In this document: positions 46,001-55,104 of the stretch, piece by piece | Layout: the number at the start of each line of letters is the position of its first letter | Position numbering within the stretch: position 1 is the first letter of the stretch | Assembly: GCA_964621785.1 (NCBI GenBank) | Contig: CAZUPD010000007.1 | Location: forward strand, 56,841-120,840 | Length of the DNA stretch: 64,000 nucleotides | From: JACKDW01 sp964621785 | GTDB taxonomy: Bacteria > Myxococcota_A > Polyangia > Nannocystales > Nannocystaceae | Direction: 5' to 3' | Notes under the pieces: generated by a model | Database searches by the model: none | The model's input: the letters and a program-made list of their open reading frames with translations, nothing else | What the model was told of the DNA's origin: nothing | Made by a program: the position numbers and the translations under genes

Positions 46001-49000
46001 GTGGTGTGTGATGTCGAAGTGGCCAAGGCCGGCAGTTATACGGTCAAGGCTGAGTCCACGGATGAAGCCGGGCGCCGCAATGAGTCGTCGATGACATTTT
46101 TTGTCCACGGCGAGGATGCTGTGATCTGGCAGGAGGATCAAAACCGCGTCGATCTGGTACCCGACCGTCGTACCTATCAACCCGGGGATGTTGCCAAGGT
46201 ACTTGTACGAGCACCATTCGCAGACGCCCGCGGCCTTGCCGTGGTCGAACGCGAAGGGATCGTCGCCCATTACCCGATCGAGATCTCCGGCGGGACCGCA
46301 ACCGTCGAGATTCCCGTGACCGAGACCATGGTCCCGAACTTCGAGGTTTCGGCCGTGGTTGTCCGCGGGCGAGTCGAAGTTCCCGGTGCGCCTCCGGGAC
46401 AGGACCTCGGGCGTCCGGCCCACGCCGCCGGCCAGGTCGACATCGAAGTTGATACTGCAATGAAACAAGTCGCCATCGAACTCACGCCCCACAAGGCGGA
46501 AGTCGAGCCCGGGGGCACGCTCAAACTCGATATCGAAACCCGTGATCACAACGGCAAGGGCCTCAAGGCCGCAGTTGCGGTGATGGTGGTCGACGAGGGC
46601 GTACTGAGTTTGATGGACTTTCAGACACCCAATCCACTCGAGTTTTTCCACAGCCGGCGCAGCGGGGATGTCACCGCGTTTGACCTGCGCTCCTATTTAC
46701 TCGTGCGCGATGAAACCAGCGTCGCCGCGACACCAGAGATGGAACGCGTGATCGCCCAAGAGGAAGTTTCGGCCGCAGACGACGTTGCCCGCTTCGCGCC
46801 GACAGCGATGCCCAAGACCAGTGCCAAGAAGATGAAGTCGTCGCGCGACCGGGCGAAAAACGGTGGTCTCAGCTTCAACGGCTCGGGGCGCGGCGGAGGT
46901 GGAACTGGAGCAGGATACGGGGCGGGTCTCGCAATGCCTGCACCGGTCGTTCCCGGAGGGGGCGAGGCGATGCTCGACGCCAACCTGGCGATGGCCAATC
47001 CGATCAAGCTCCGGACCTTGCTCAAGACGACCGCCTACTTCAATCCCGAGGTCACGACCGACGTCGATGGCAAGGCCAGCCTCGAGATCGAGATGCCTGA
47101 AAACTTGACGACCTTTCGGGTGATGGCCGTCGCGGTCGACCCGGAAGTTGCCGATCGGTTCGGGTCCGCCGACACCAGTGTGGTGGTCCGCAAGCCGATC
47201 ATGGTCCGGCCGTCGATGCCGCGGTTTGCCAACTACGGCGATAAATTTGAGGGGAGTGTCATGGTCGACAATCAGACCGATGTCGACCAAGCCGTGCTCG
47301 TGGGGACCCGTGGGCTCAATGTCATGTTCGCCGGCGAGACCGAGCAAGAGGTGACCATTCCCGCCGGCGAGTCGCGGGCGGTGACGTTTGCGATGGCGAC
47401 CGACCAGGTCGGAAACTTGCGTCTACAATTTGCTGCCCTGGCTAACGGCGGCCGCGATGCCACCGAGGTGACGCTACCCGTCAACTACCCGGCGACACGC
47501 CAGGCGTTTGCGACCTACGGAATGACCGACGCGAGTGTGGTCCAGACCGTGCAGCCGCCCCGAGACGCGTTGCCCGGATTTGGCGGACTCGAACTGAGTC
47601 TGAGCTCGACGGCGCTGACGGGGCTCGAAGATGCGGTCACCTACCTGTTTGAGTACCGCTACGAGTGCACCGAGCAACTCGCCAGTCGGTTGTTGCCGAT
47701 CTTCACGTTGGGACCTGTCCTCGAGCAATTCCCGATCGCCGAAACCCGCGACTTGGAACGCCGCAAAGCGCTCGCCAACACGGGGCTTGCCAAGATCGTG
47801 TCGCGGCAAAACAGCGACGGCGGGTTTCGCTATTGGGACTCGCAGGGCCGCAGCTACGGCTACCTAACCGCGTGGACAACGTTTGCCCTACTCGAGGCCA
47901 AGCGCGAGGGTTTTGAGGTCGATGATCAGGTGATCAATCGCGCCAACAACTACCTGCGCCGCTATGTCGAACGCGGAGACGATGGGCCGTGGGGCCCGAC
48001 CTACTCGTGGACCACGCGGGCCTTCGCCCTGTGGCTCATGTCGCAGGAGGACAGGGGCGCAGAGTTGTTTGACAAGGTCTGGGCGCGACGCAACAAGCTT
48101 CCGCTCTACGCCCGCGTGTGGTTGATGGGCGCCGCCCACCGCTACGGCAAGGCGGGTGCGCGCGACGAAGTCGTGGCCGACATCCGCAGCCGGGTCAAAG
48201 AAAACGCCCGCACGATCCACTTTGTCGAGGGAATCTCAGAAACCGATCGCAGCGGCTACCAGTTGCTGATGCACTCAAATGTCCAGACCGATGCAATCGT
48301 GTTGTCCAACTTGCTCGCGATTGCACCCGAGGATCCGATCTTGCCCAAGGTCATGGCCGGGATCATGTCCGAGCGTGATCCACAAAAAGGAGGGCGCTGG
48401 CCGACGACCCATGCCAACGCGTGGGCCCTGTTGGCCGCCAATCGCTACTTCACGACCGTCGAGAAAGAGATACCTGACTATATGGCCAGAATCTGGCTGG
48501 GCGACCAGTACGCCGGCGAACAGGCGTTCAAGGGTCGCGACATGACGATCCGCGAGCAAAAAATTCCGATGAAGCGGCTGCTCGAAGCCGGCGATGAGGA
48601 GTTGTTGCTGGCCAAAGACGGTCCGGGAAAACTCTACTACCGCCTCGGGTTGCGCTACGCCCCGGCGGATTTTCATATGAAAGCGGAAGACCAAGGTTTT
48701 AAAGTCACACGGACCTACGAGGCCTTGGCGCAGGGTGATGGCGAGCCCGACAAAGATGCCGTCAAGCGGCTGGACAACGGCGACTGGCAGATCAAAGTCG
48801 GAACGACGGTTCGTGTGAAGCTACAGGTGATCGCCCGCGACCGCGCCAACTTTGTGGTAATCGATGATCCCTTGCCGGCCGGTCTCGAGGGGCAAAATCC
48901 AAAGTTTGAGACGACGCTGCGCGATGTTTCGGGCGGGGTCAGCAGCAGTGACTACGACTACGGCGGCCTGTCGCGCAAACGCAGCTCGCGTCCGTGGTGG

Positions 49001-49216
49001 AGTCGTTGGTGGTGGAGCTGGGACCACACCGACCTGCGAGACGACCGGATGTTGCTGTTTGCCGACCGCATGCCAGCTGGTGTCTATACACATACATACA
49101 CAGCCCGGGCGACCACTGTGGGAACCTATCAACTCCCACCGATCCACGCCGAAGCGATGTATGCCCCGGAGCAGTTCGGACACAGCGAGAGCGCGATGGT
49201 CCGCGTGGTCGAATGA
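43025..49216 (+). CDS. Alpha-2-macroglobulin family lipoprotein with thioester
   Basis: The start is GTG at 43025, fixed by GGAGG six bases upstream and by the signal peptide it gives; its lipobox LPAC ends near Cys 23. The 2063-residue protein has the usual order: several beta-sandwich (MG) domains, a PYKPGDTIHLSGIL segment, GVLSLMDFQTPNP, a flexible bait-like Gly/Lys-rich stretch near residues 1250-1310, LLKTTAYFNPEVTTD, and the thioester motif CTEQ near residue 1548, followed by a helical TED and a C-terminal receptor-like domain. Bacterial macroglobulins trap proteases in the periplasm and often pair with PbpC; no penicillin-binding protein is adjacent here. The C-terminal third ends in HTYTARATTVGTYQLPPI. 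Confidence 0.92.
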   Translation: MPVYSRIHRCQVLSAVLLTSCLLPACADNEKPQPAKVEPEPVITKLDLWQGVPPLEPKADDYATELLPAAGDGPAKPVSVSERVELPFPPEVKAERPDPPPPGPLEILRTMPTGDGEHIDAVSVTFNQPMVPLASVDDLREHPVPLVVEPQPPGKFRWLGTDMVAFVPEGRMPMSTTYKATVAAGVASELGSKLEKDKAWTFTTPSLALVSQSPGRSAEGVDLEPTVRMEFNQRIDREKLAAAISFKGGSGKVAFTVNPQVKDADGTVSELEQRTLTLHPDAPLQPNTEYRVTIPAGVYGEGPNSSKPIALGFRTYAPLRLAGPKCTDNSYDCSPNRVSIESNNYLDGPTFEKHVTVEPPVENFAVNASSNLYLTGEFLGMQTYTVSVDTEAKDTHGQSLKRPYKVTFKMPPLGPGLSFYRPQKSTTVLEPSHNGIVDLRVSGLQTVEARSRTFAAGDLKKWLNPRFYGDDIERTAWPNDAEPFTNEQVYATDDSLRKVKKLGINLADALSSPGAMAFVNLRSNRVKRWGEWDRWHMHKVFQRTDLGVTAALDRNSGVVLVTSIERGEPIANAKVTLMGERGDSQLWSGTTDARGIAEIASYSGQPRRGHILVEHAKDASFTPLQNDVYGGWYGGYYGNESPDPVAFFYTDRTPYKPGDTIHLSGILRQRTKGPDGGVSLWRSGFEADYVVNGPRGHELTKGTVKVTPFGTFQVDIPTEKNGDTGRYSFNLRVPGGLFGSAESFHHSIPVETYRAPEFTVSVERDGGEAPLYYGDTLKANVRGKYLHGAPLVGGEVSYTIRRENTAFVPPGPQNADFTFGQGMGNYWSSRHRYGRGSHSLGGSTQIASDNGMLNGRGMLPISQVLEPPKPQVVKEGEEPPVPLTATYEIEAQVTDQNYQAIAGRASYVVHPSDNYIGIRSQRSVYREGERAKIEAVIVDTKGNRVTDRAVKVALIRKETERKAVEKNGRWVYEYNHKDEEAGACNLTSKSTPVVCDVEVAKAGSYTVKAESTDEAGRRNESSMTFFVHGEDAVIWQEDQNRVDLVPDRRTYQPGDVAKVLVRAPFADARGLAVVEREGIVAHYPIEISGGTATVEIPVTETMVPNFEVSAVVVRGRVEVPGAPPGQDLGRPAHAAGQVDIEVDTAMKQVAIELTPHKAEVEPGGTLKLDIETRDHNGKGLKAAVAVMVVDEGVLSLMDFQTPNPLEFFHSRRSGDVTAFDLRSYLLVRDETSVAATPEMERVIAQEEVSAADDVARFAPTAMPKTSAKKMKSSRDRAKNGGLSFNGSGRGGGGTGAGYGAGLAMPAPVVPGGGEAMLDANLAMANPIKLRTLLKTTAYFNPEVTTDVDGKASLEIEMPENLTTFRVMAVAVDPEVADRFGSADTSVVVRKPIMVRPSMPRFANYGDKFEGSVMVDNQTDVDQAVLVGTRGLNVMFAGETEQEVTIPAGESRAVTFAMATDQVGNLRLQFAALANGGRDATEVTLPVNYPATRQAFATYGMTDASVVQTVQPPRDALPGFGGLELSLSSTALTGLEDAVTYLFEYRYECTEQLASRLLPIFTLGPVLEQFPIAETRDLERRKALANTGLAKIVSRQNSDGGFRYWDSQGRSYGYLTAWTTFALLEAKREGFEVDDQVINRANNYLRRYVERGDDGPWGPTYSWTTRAFALWLMSQEDRGAELFDKVWARRNKLPLYARVWLMGAAHRYGKAGARDEVVADIRSRVKENARTIHFVEGISETDRSGYQLLMHSNVQTDAIVLSNLLAIAPEDPILPKVMAGIMSERDPQKGGRWPTTHANAWALLAANRYFTTVEKEIPDYMARIWLGDQYAGEQAFKGRDMTIREQKIPMKRLLEAGDEELLLAKDGPGKLYYRLGLRYAPADFHMKAEDQGFKVTRTYEALAQGDGEPDKDAVKRLDNGDWQIKVGTTVRVKLQVIARDRANFVVIDDPLPAGLEGQNPKFETTLRDVSGGVSSSDYDYGGLSRKRSSRPWWSRWWWSWDHTDLRDDRMLLFADRMPAGVYTHTYTARATTVGTYQLPPIHAEAMYAPEQFGHSESAMVRVVE

Positions 49217-49279
49217 CAGAACTCCGAGGCTGAGCAAAACGGCACAGCTCGACGACGAGTCGTTGCACGTTCAACGATA

Positions 49280-49307
49280 AAAAACCGGGCTCCAACGGAA
49301 CCCGGTT
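49280..49307 (-). terminator. Intrinsic terminator of the fatty-acid operon
   Basis: Read on the minus strand, ACCGGG and CCCGGT (with TCC/GGA inside and a 3-base loop) form a hairpin followed at once by six T. It lies 20 bp after the thiolase stop and ends the tetR-to-thiolase transcript. Confidence 0.85.
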
Positions 49308-49326
49308 GTGACGCCTGGCGAGCAGA

Positions 49327-50643
49327 TTACTCGCAGCGTTCGAGGACAGCCGCGGCTCCCAAACCTCCGGCGGCACAGATCCCCAGCAGCGCGGTTTGTT
49401 TCTGTGTCCGGTGGAGCTCGTTGGCCATGGTCGTGACCATGCGTGCACCGGTGGCGGCAAATGGGTGGCCCAGTGCGATCGAGCCGCCGTAGATGTTGAG
49501 TTTTTGCGGATCGACCTCGCCGACAGGCTCGTCCCGTCCGAGGCGCGCCTGGGCAAATGCTTTGCTCCCGAGCATCTTGAGCACGCTCAGGACCTGGGCG
49601 GCAAAGGCTTCATGCATATCCACATAATCCATTTGGTCGAGCGTGTAGCCAGCACGTGCCAAGGCCTTGGGCATGGCGAGTGCGGGGCCCATCAGCAACT
49701 GATCGGCCGGGTCGACACCGACGTAGGCCCAGCTGCGAAAACGGGCGAGCCCAGTTAACCCGAGGGCATTGGCCTTGTCCTCGCTCATCAACAGCACCGC
49801 CGCGCCGCCGTCGGTCAGCGGACTCGAGTTCCCGGCTGTCAGGGTACCGTTGCGGGCGAACACCGGACGGAGTTTGGCGAGTTTGTCGATCGATGTCTCG
49901 GCGCGAACGAGTGTGTCGGCATGGACCCATCGTCCGCCCTGGGTTTGGACCGGCGCAACCTCGTCGCGCAGCACGCCCGAGCTGATGGCCGCGGCCGCCC
50001 GGTGGTGGGATTGCACCGCAAACGCATCTTGTGCCTGGCGACTGATCTGGTTGCGCCGCGCCATCTCCTCGGCCGATTCACCCATCACCTGTCCGGTGGT
50101 TCGCTCGGCGATTTTGGGCATTTTGGGCAGGATTTCGCCGATCGGCATCAACTGCGCCAAAATACCGAGCACATCGCCAGGAGTCGCCTTGCCGAACGCG
50201 AGCGGTGCCAGTGCATGTACAGCTTTTTGCGGGAGTTTGATCTCGGCATTGCTCGTCGAGTCCGAACCCCCCGCGATCATCACATCAGCCTCGCCGCGTT
50301 CGATGGCAGCCGCCGCAAGGGTCACCGCTTGGAGCCCGGAAGCACAGGCGCGGGTACAGGTCATCCCTTCGACCGACGCCGGCAGTCGCAGGTCGAGCGC
50401 GATTTCCCGGGCCGTGTTGGGTGCGAGCCCCTGCAGGATGACACCGCCCCAAACAATCCCGTCGATTTCGCGGCGCGGCACTTGGGTCCGCTCGAGCAGG
50501 GCTTCGACTGCCGCGACCCCGAGGGCGATCGTGTCGAGTTTGAGAAACTCCTTGAACGCCTTTACGAACGGTGTGCGGATGCCCCCGATGACTACGGCAC
50601 GACGGCCTTTCGGCGGTTGGTAGATGGATGTTTGCATCGTCAT
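49327..50643 (-). CDS. fadI: Acetyl-CoA acyltransferase (FadI-type thiolase)
   Basis: The 438-residue protein has the thiolase active-site set: TRACASGLQAV (nucleophilic Cys near 96), HEAFAAQ (His near 350), GHPFAATGAR and the second Cys in GICAAGGLG near the C terminus. The length and the motif ALGHPFAATG fit the FadI/trifunctional-beta class, which splits 3-ketoacyl-CoA in the last step of beta-oxidation. It is the last gene of the operon that begins with the TetR gene, and ends in a terminator. No fadJ-like hydratase-dehydrogenase is beside it; MaoC and FabG neighbours may fill those steps or run the cycle backwards. The start used is ATG 50643; 50637 is close. Confidence 0.9.
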   Translation of the reverse strand: MTMQTSIYQPPKGRRAVVIGGIRTPFVKAFKEFLKLDTIALGVAAVEALLERTQVPRREIDGIVWGGVILQGLAPNTAREIALDLRLPASVEGMTCTRACASGLQAVTLAAAAIERGEADVMIAGGSDSTSNAEIKLPQKAVHALAPLAFGKATPGDVLGILAQLMPIGEILPKMPKIAERTTGQVMGESAEEMARRNQISRQAQDAFAVQSHHRAAAAISSGVLRDEVAPVQTQGGRWVHADTLVRAETSIDKLAKLRPVFARNGTLTAGNSSPLTDGGAAVLLMSEDKANALGLTGLARFRSWAYVGVDPADQLLMGPALAMPKALARAGYTLDQMDYVDMHEAFAAQVLSVLKMLGSKAFAQARLGRDEPVGEVDPQKLNIYGGSIALGHPFAATGARMVTTMANELHRTQKQTALLGICAAGGLGAAAVLERCE

Positions 50644-50673
50644 TTCTCTTTCTATTCGCACGACGCCACAGGC

Positions 50674-52107
50674 CTAGGCGCCGATGTAGCCCCCGCCACA
50701 GACCCGCAGAATTTGGCCTGTGACGCCAAAACTCCCGGGGGAGGCTAAAAATGTGATGGCTTCACCGATGTCCTGGGGTAGGCCGCCTTGGCCGAGGTTG
50801 CTCAGCCGCCGACCAGCCTCTCGGATCATCACCGGGATGGCTGCTGTCAGGCGGGTCTCGATAAACCCAGGTGCGATCGCATTGACCGTGATGCCGCGGG
50901 CAGCCAGCTTCCCAGCTTGCTGATGCACAAACCCGATGATGCCGGCCTTGGACGCGGCGTAGTTCGTCTGACCCATGTTTCCGGCGATGCCGGCGATGGA
51001 GGACAGACAGATCACACGCCCGTGGTCACGCAGTACCCCTTCGTCGAGCAGGGCTTGATGGACCTTGAGGACAGCATCGAGATTGATATCGATGACCTGA
51101 TCCCACTTCTCGGGTTTCATGCGGGCCAGCGTCTTGTCGCGGGTAATCCCGGCGTTGTGGATCGCAATGTCGAGTTTGCCCCCGTGGTTTTTCTGAAAAT
51201 GGTCGACGATGGTCTGGGCAGCATCCTCGGCGCTGATGTCCACCAACAGGACCGAGCCGCCGAGATCGCGGGCGACCTCGCTGACCAACGAACCATCGTT
51301 TGGACGGTCGAGGCAGACCACGTGGGCCCCCTCGGCTGCGAGCAGTTTGGCGGTTGCTTTACCGATACCCCGGGCTGCTCCGGTGACGAGCGCGACCGTC
51401 CCTTCGAGTACGCGGACGGAGGGGACAACAGGTGTATCTGCAATCTCGTTGCCGATGATCAGCGGTTGCCCCGTGACAAACGCCGAACGCTCCGACAGCA
51501 TCCAGCGCAGGACCGACTCGATCCGGTCTTCGGCCCCCTCATGTACATACAAAATATTGGCCGTTGCGCCCTTGCGGCCAACCTCGCGCCCGACACTGCG
51601 GACAAAGCCCTCGAGCGCAGCTTGGCAGGCGGCCTGTCCGGGGCTTGCCCCGTCCTGTGGCGGTCGGCCGAGCACAACCACGCGTCCACAGCGGGCGAGC
51701 CGGCGGATTTGTGGGGAGAAAAAACTGTGAAGTGCGCGCAGGTCAGCCGGTGTGTCGATTCCCGAAGCATCGAAGACAAGTGCGTGGGGCTTGAGCTCCG
51801 ACTCCATTGGATGGAGCGGTTGAGGCGGCCGGCCGTAGGCTTCGCCAACGAGTGTAAATGCATCGATTTCAGTCGGCGCGGCCACATGGGGGTTGGCACC
51901 GGCGACCACTACGGTACGGGCAATGGCTTTGAGCAGAGGTGCCTGTATGGCCGCACCGACGACGATGTCGCGGTCTTGTAGCGGGCGTTCGGACCAGGGG
52001 CCGCGCGCACGCTTGAGCGCCTGCGGCATAGGGAGCGGCAATCCGAGGCTCTGGACCAACTTGCGGGCCCGCGGGTTGCGACCGAGTTCGAGGAGAAAAT
52101 CACTCAT
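50674..52107 (-). CDS. fabG: High-molecular-weight FabG (3-oxoacyl reductase)
   Basis: The 477-residue protein has two Rossmann-like halves, as in mycobacterial FabG4. The N-terminal half (about 1-215) lacks an intact cofactor motif. The C-terminal half is a complete ketoreductase: TGAARGIG, HNAGITRDKTLARM, the catalytic Ser in CLSSIAGIAGN, YAASK, and a late QGGLPQDIGEAITFLAS. It reduces 3-oxoacyl thioesters with NAD(P)H or runs in reverse in beta-oxidation. It is in the tetR-fadE-maoC-fabG-fadI run, so a CoA rather than ACP substrate is likely. The frame extends to 52311, but ATG 52107 is the first start that gives a FabG4-like N terminus; upstream translation is not family-like and overlaps maoC. 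Confidence 0.88.
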   Translation of the reverse strand: MSDFLLELGRNPRARKLVQSLGLPLPMPQALKRARGPWSERPLQDRDIVVGAAIQAPLLKAIARTVVVAGANPHVAAPTEIDAFTLVGEAYGRPPQPLHPMESELKPHALVFDASGIDTPADLRALHSFFSPQIRRLARCGRVVVLGRPPQDGASPGQAACQAALEGFVRSVGREVGRKGATANILYVHEGAEDRIESVLRWMLSERSAFVTGQPLIIGNEIADTPVVPSVRVLEGTVALVTGAARGIGKATAKLLAAEGAHVVCLDRPNDGSLVSEVARDLGGSVLLVDISAEDAAQTIVDHFQKNHGGKLDIAIHNAGITRDKTLARMKPEKWDQVIDINLDAVLKVHQALLDEGVLRDHGRVICLSSIAGIAGNMGQTNYAASKAGIIGFVHQQAGKLAARGITVNAIAPGFIETRLTAAIPVMIREAGRRLSNLGQGGLPQDIGEAITFLASPGSFGVTGQILRVCGGGYIGA

Positions 52108-52231
52108 GGTGTACCTGTTGAGGGGAATCTGTGAAATCGAGTTGTCGTTACAAGGAAATGAGCTGTTGCTCGGATGTCCTACGCGACCGAGGCGAGGGGT
52201 GCACTCGGGCTGCGGCAAGAGACATCCCGTA

Positions 52232-53161
52232 TTAGTTGTCGATGAGTTTGTACGTCCCGGTGAGGTACGCGGGGCCACCCGGTGCATCGCCGACAAAAAT
52301 CTGTGCAGCACCGTCTGTTTGATGGATATACAAGCCTACCCGTGCGGGCAGGACCAAAGGCTTGACGAACTTGACATCGATCGATTGCAGACTGCGGGTC
52401 GAGCCGGCCAGGGCTCCGCGCTGCAGCCCTTCGATGGCTCGGGCCATGGTCGAAAAACCATGCAAGATCGTGCTGCGAAACCCGAACATCCGCGCGTATG
52501 GACGGACCCAGTGGACCGGGTTGAAGTCGCCGGTGAGCATCGCAAACGCCAGGCCGGCATCCGCCCGGAGTTTCCAATAGGCCAATTCCGTGGCGCCGGC
52601 AGGTACCAACGCGGGCTGCTTGTTGGCGCGTTTGGGTTTGCCCTCTCGCTTGCCCTTGCCACCGGAGCCCAGGGGAACAATCGCGTAGAGGTGGGCCTCG
52701 ATGGCACCGGGTGCCGAATCGGTACCTGTCACAACGGTCTGGTGGAGGACGGCTCGCCGGCCGTTGTCGTCGATGTCTTGCAGCCTCGCTACCACATGTA
52801 AAGGCTCACCCGCGGGCAGCGGACTGCGAATGTCGATCCGGCAGCCACCGTTGAGCACCCGCGCCATCGGGTAGGGGATCCCGACGAGGGTCCGCGCAGC
52901 CAGGGGAAAGCCCCATTGCGGAAATAGATGCGCCGGCACGGTCTTGCGGTAGCTCCCCGGGTCGCCGCCGACATGACGAACGTAGTCGCGGATCAGCTGT
53001 TTGGGACGTGGCGGAATCGTAGCCCGGATCTCCGGGCCAGGTGTGATGAGGGGGGTCGACGGGCGGTGCCCGAGGTGTTGGCGAAGCGCGGCGAGGGCAG
53101 TCCCACCGAGCGAGGCGATCACCGGACCTTGGTGGAGGATATGACGGGTTGGTAGTGACAT
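52232..53161 (-). CDS. MaoC-like enoyl-CoA hydratase/dehydratase
   Basis: Two hot-dog halves make up this 309-residue protein. The C-terminal half carries the hydratase motif GDFNPVHWVRPYARMFGF, in which Asp and His are catalytic, followed by ILHGFSTM. The N-terminal half has the same fold but no such motif, as in double-hot-dog hydratases. It lies between the acyl-CoA dehydrogenase and FabG genes, 21 bp after the former, and so probably performs trans-2-enoyl-CoA hydration in that pathway. A Lys/Gly/Arg-rich stretch near residue 175 (GKGKREGKPKR) is probably a linker between the halves. Confidence 0.87.
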   Translation of the reverse strand: MSLPTRHILHQGPVIASLGGTALAALRQHLGHRPSTPLITPGPEIRATIPPRPKQLIRDYVRHVGGDPGSYRKTVPAHLFPQWGFPLAARTLVGIPYPMARVLNGGCRIDIRSPLPAGEPLHVVARLQDIDDNGRRAVLHQTVVTGTDSAPGAIEAHLYAIVPLGSGGKGKREGKPKRANKQPALVPAGATELAYWKLRADAGLAFAMLTGDFNPVHWVRPYARMFGFRSTILHGFSTMARAIEGLQRGALAGSTRSLQSIDVKFVKPLVLPARVGLYIHQTDGAAQIFVGDAPGGPAYLTGTYKLIDN

Positions 53162-53182
53162 CGTCGTGGTGTGGCGGCGGGA

Positions 53183-55102
53183 TTAGCCGGCTTGTTGGGA
53201 GTCCTCTGTATCAGCAAGTTTTTCGAGCAAACGCGTGCCCATCGATTGCATCTCGTCGAGTAGGGCACGGCTGCGTGGCTCGGCCCGCTCTAAGAATCGC
53301 TCGAGCACTGCCCGGCGCTCGGGGTGTTGTTTGGCCTGTTCGAGCAGGATTTCGCCGACGAGTTCATCGGTCAGAATCTTGAGCAGCCGCTCGGCGTGAA
53401 GCATGGCAATGGCGAAGTCGCGTTTGGGGTTCCAGCCTTTGAAGAAGGCCGATGACCACGAGGACAGCGGCAGCTCCTGTAGCGACTTGAATTTGTCGGC
53501 CGCGGTACGCCGCACCAGGAATTGTTGTGCATTCAACGAAGTTTGTTGCAACCGCAACAACCGGCGCTCGAGAGGATCTCGGGCCGAGAGCATCCGCCAG
53601 CTGGTTTGGGCCACGCGTTTGACGAACGCCTGCGGGTTTTTGATGATCCGTCCGAGGGTGTCCTTCATGGCCATCAGGGCCTGGATCTGGCTGGTACCTT
53701 CGTAGATCGGCATCACCAGGGAGTCGCGCAGGAGTTTTTCGGCGCCGTACTCCTTCATATACCCATTACCTCCATGTATTTGCATGCACTTTCGCGCCAT
53801 CTCGACGGCCTTTTCGGAGGCAAAATACTTGAGCAGCGGAGTGGCACGACGGGCGATCCACTTGTGACGCTTGACCTGGCGGGCGAGCTGCTTGCGCTCG
53901 AGCTCGGACGAAGGTGGGCGCAGGCGAGACATCATGTCGAGTTTGCGTGCGAGCTCCTCGTGGAATCCTGCATGTACACTCAGTGCTCGGATCGCTTCGA
54001 GGTCGCTCTCCATCTCGTCGAGCATGTCGGCGATGAGCTCATGGCGGTCGATCGTTTTGCCCATCGACGGGCGCTGGGCTGCGTATTCGCGGGCGAGGCG
54101 GTAGGCCGACTCGCACAGCCCGAGCGACTCAAACCCGACGCCGAGCCGCGCGTTGTTCATCAGCATCAACATGTATTTGAAACCTTCGCCGCGCTTGCCA
54201 ATGAGTTGCGCAGGGGTGCGGTCGAAGGTCACGGTCGCGGTGACCGAGCCATGGTGGCCGAGTTTTTCTTCGATCCGGTCGAGCGATGCGATGCGTTTTT
54301 GCGTACCGTCAGGGAGGTCTTCGTAGGTTTTGACCAAAAAGAAACTCAACCCGCCGAGGCCCGCCATCGGGTCGTCGGGGTTTTTGTTCTTCTCGGTACG
54401 GGCGATGACAAAGTGGTATTTGCCGTGGCCCGAGGTGATGAAGATTTTCTCGCCAGAGACAAACCAGTTGCCCTGTTCGTCCTGCTCGCCAACTGCTCGG
54501 AGGGCAGCCATGTCACTTCCGGCATTGGGCTCGGTGATGTCCATGCTGCCCCAGGCGTCACCGCGGCCGATTTCTTGAATCTCTTCGTGGAACCGTGTGG
54601 ACTCGATGGCACCGGTTTCAGCATTCCATTTTGTTGTACCTTCATGGATCGAGGCGGCGAGCATCGCCATGGCGATGCCCCCGTGAAATCCGTGGTGGGT
54701 CATGGTCGAGACATCTGCCCGGGCAAACAGCTCGACACTGAAGAAATACAGCAACAGTGGACAGTTCATCCCACCGAGTTCGCGCGGGAGGCACAGCCAG
54801 TGGAGATCGAGGTCGCGGATCTTGTCGAAAATGGCCTGTTGGCGCTTGGGAATGACCACTTTTCCGTCGACCAACTTGACCCCTTCGGCGTCGATTTCGG
54901 GGCCGTAGGGAGCAACTTCGTCGGCCAAGAACTGGCCCGCCATGGTCAACGCGTCGCGGTAAAACTCGAGCGCGTCGTCGACCGTCGCGTAGGTGTCGGG
55001 AGCTTTAAAATCGTACTCGGTCAACCGCACCAGCGGTTCCCAATCGATACCCTTGTCGAAGTAGTACTGGATGTCGGGGTTGTCGGTGAAAAAATTTGCC
55101 AT
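53183..55102 (-). CDS. Acyl-CoA dehydrogenase with C-terminal extension
   Basis: The 639-residue protein has acyl-CoA dehydrogenase signatures: TEPNAGSD and GEKIFITSGHG, LGHHGSVTATVTFD, MQIHGGNGYMKEYG and YEGTSQIQ, where the Glu is the catalytic base. About 130 residues follow the fold (from roughly 505), as in long-chain and bacterial FadE-like members. It is longer than medium-chain enzymes (about 400), so a long-chain substrate is possible. It starts two bases after the TetR stop, which implies tight cotranscription. ATG 55102 was chosen because it gives MANFFTDNPDIQ, a usual N terminus. Confidence 0.9.
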   Translation of the reverse strand: MANFFTDNPDIQYYFDKGIDWEPLVRLTEYDFKAPDTYATVDDALEFYRDALTMAGQFLADEVAPYGPEIDAEGVKLVDGKVVIPKRQQAIFDKIRDLDLHWLCLPRELGGMNCPLLLYFFSVELFARADVSTMTHHGFHGGIAMAMLAASIHEGTTKWNAETGAIESTRFHEEIQEIGRGDAWGSMDITEPNAGSDMAALRAVGEQDEQGNWFVSGEKIFITSGHGKYHFVIARTEKNKNPDDPMAGLGGLSFFLVKTYEDLPDGTQKRIASLDRIEEKLGHHGSVTATVTFDRTPAQLIGKRGEGFKYMLMLMNNARLGVGFESLGLCESAYRLAREYAAQRPSMGKTIDRHELIADMLDEMESDLEAIRALSVHAGFHEELARKLDMMSRLRPPSSELERKQLARQVKRHKWIARRATPLLKYFASEKAVEMARKCMQIHGGNGYMKEYGAEKLLRDSLVMPIYEGTSQIQALMAMKDTLGRIIKNPQAFVKRVAQTSWRMLSARDPLERRLLRLQQTSLNAQQFLVRRTAADKFKSLQELPLSSWSSAFFKGWNPKRDFAIAMLHAERLLKILTDELVGEILLEQAKQHPERRAVLERFLERAEPRSRALLDEMQSMGTRLLEKLADTEDSQQAG

Positions 55103-55104
55103 CT

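Noticed and set aside
50788..51981. Plus-strand frame opposite fabG
   Set aside because: It is antisense to a complete FabG and has no domain of its own.
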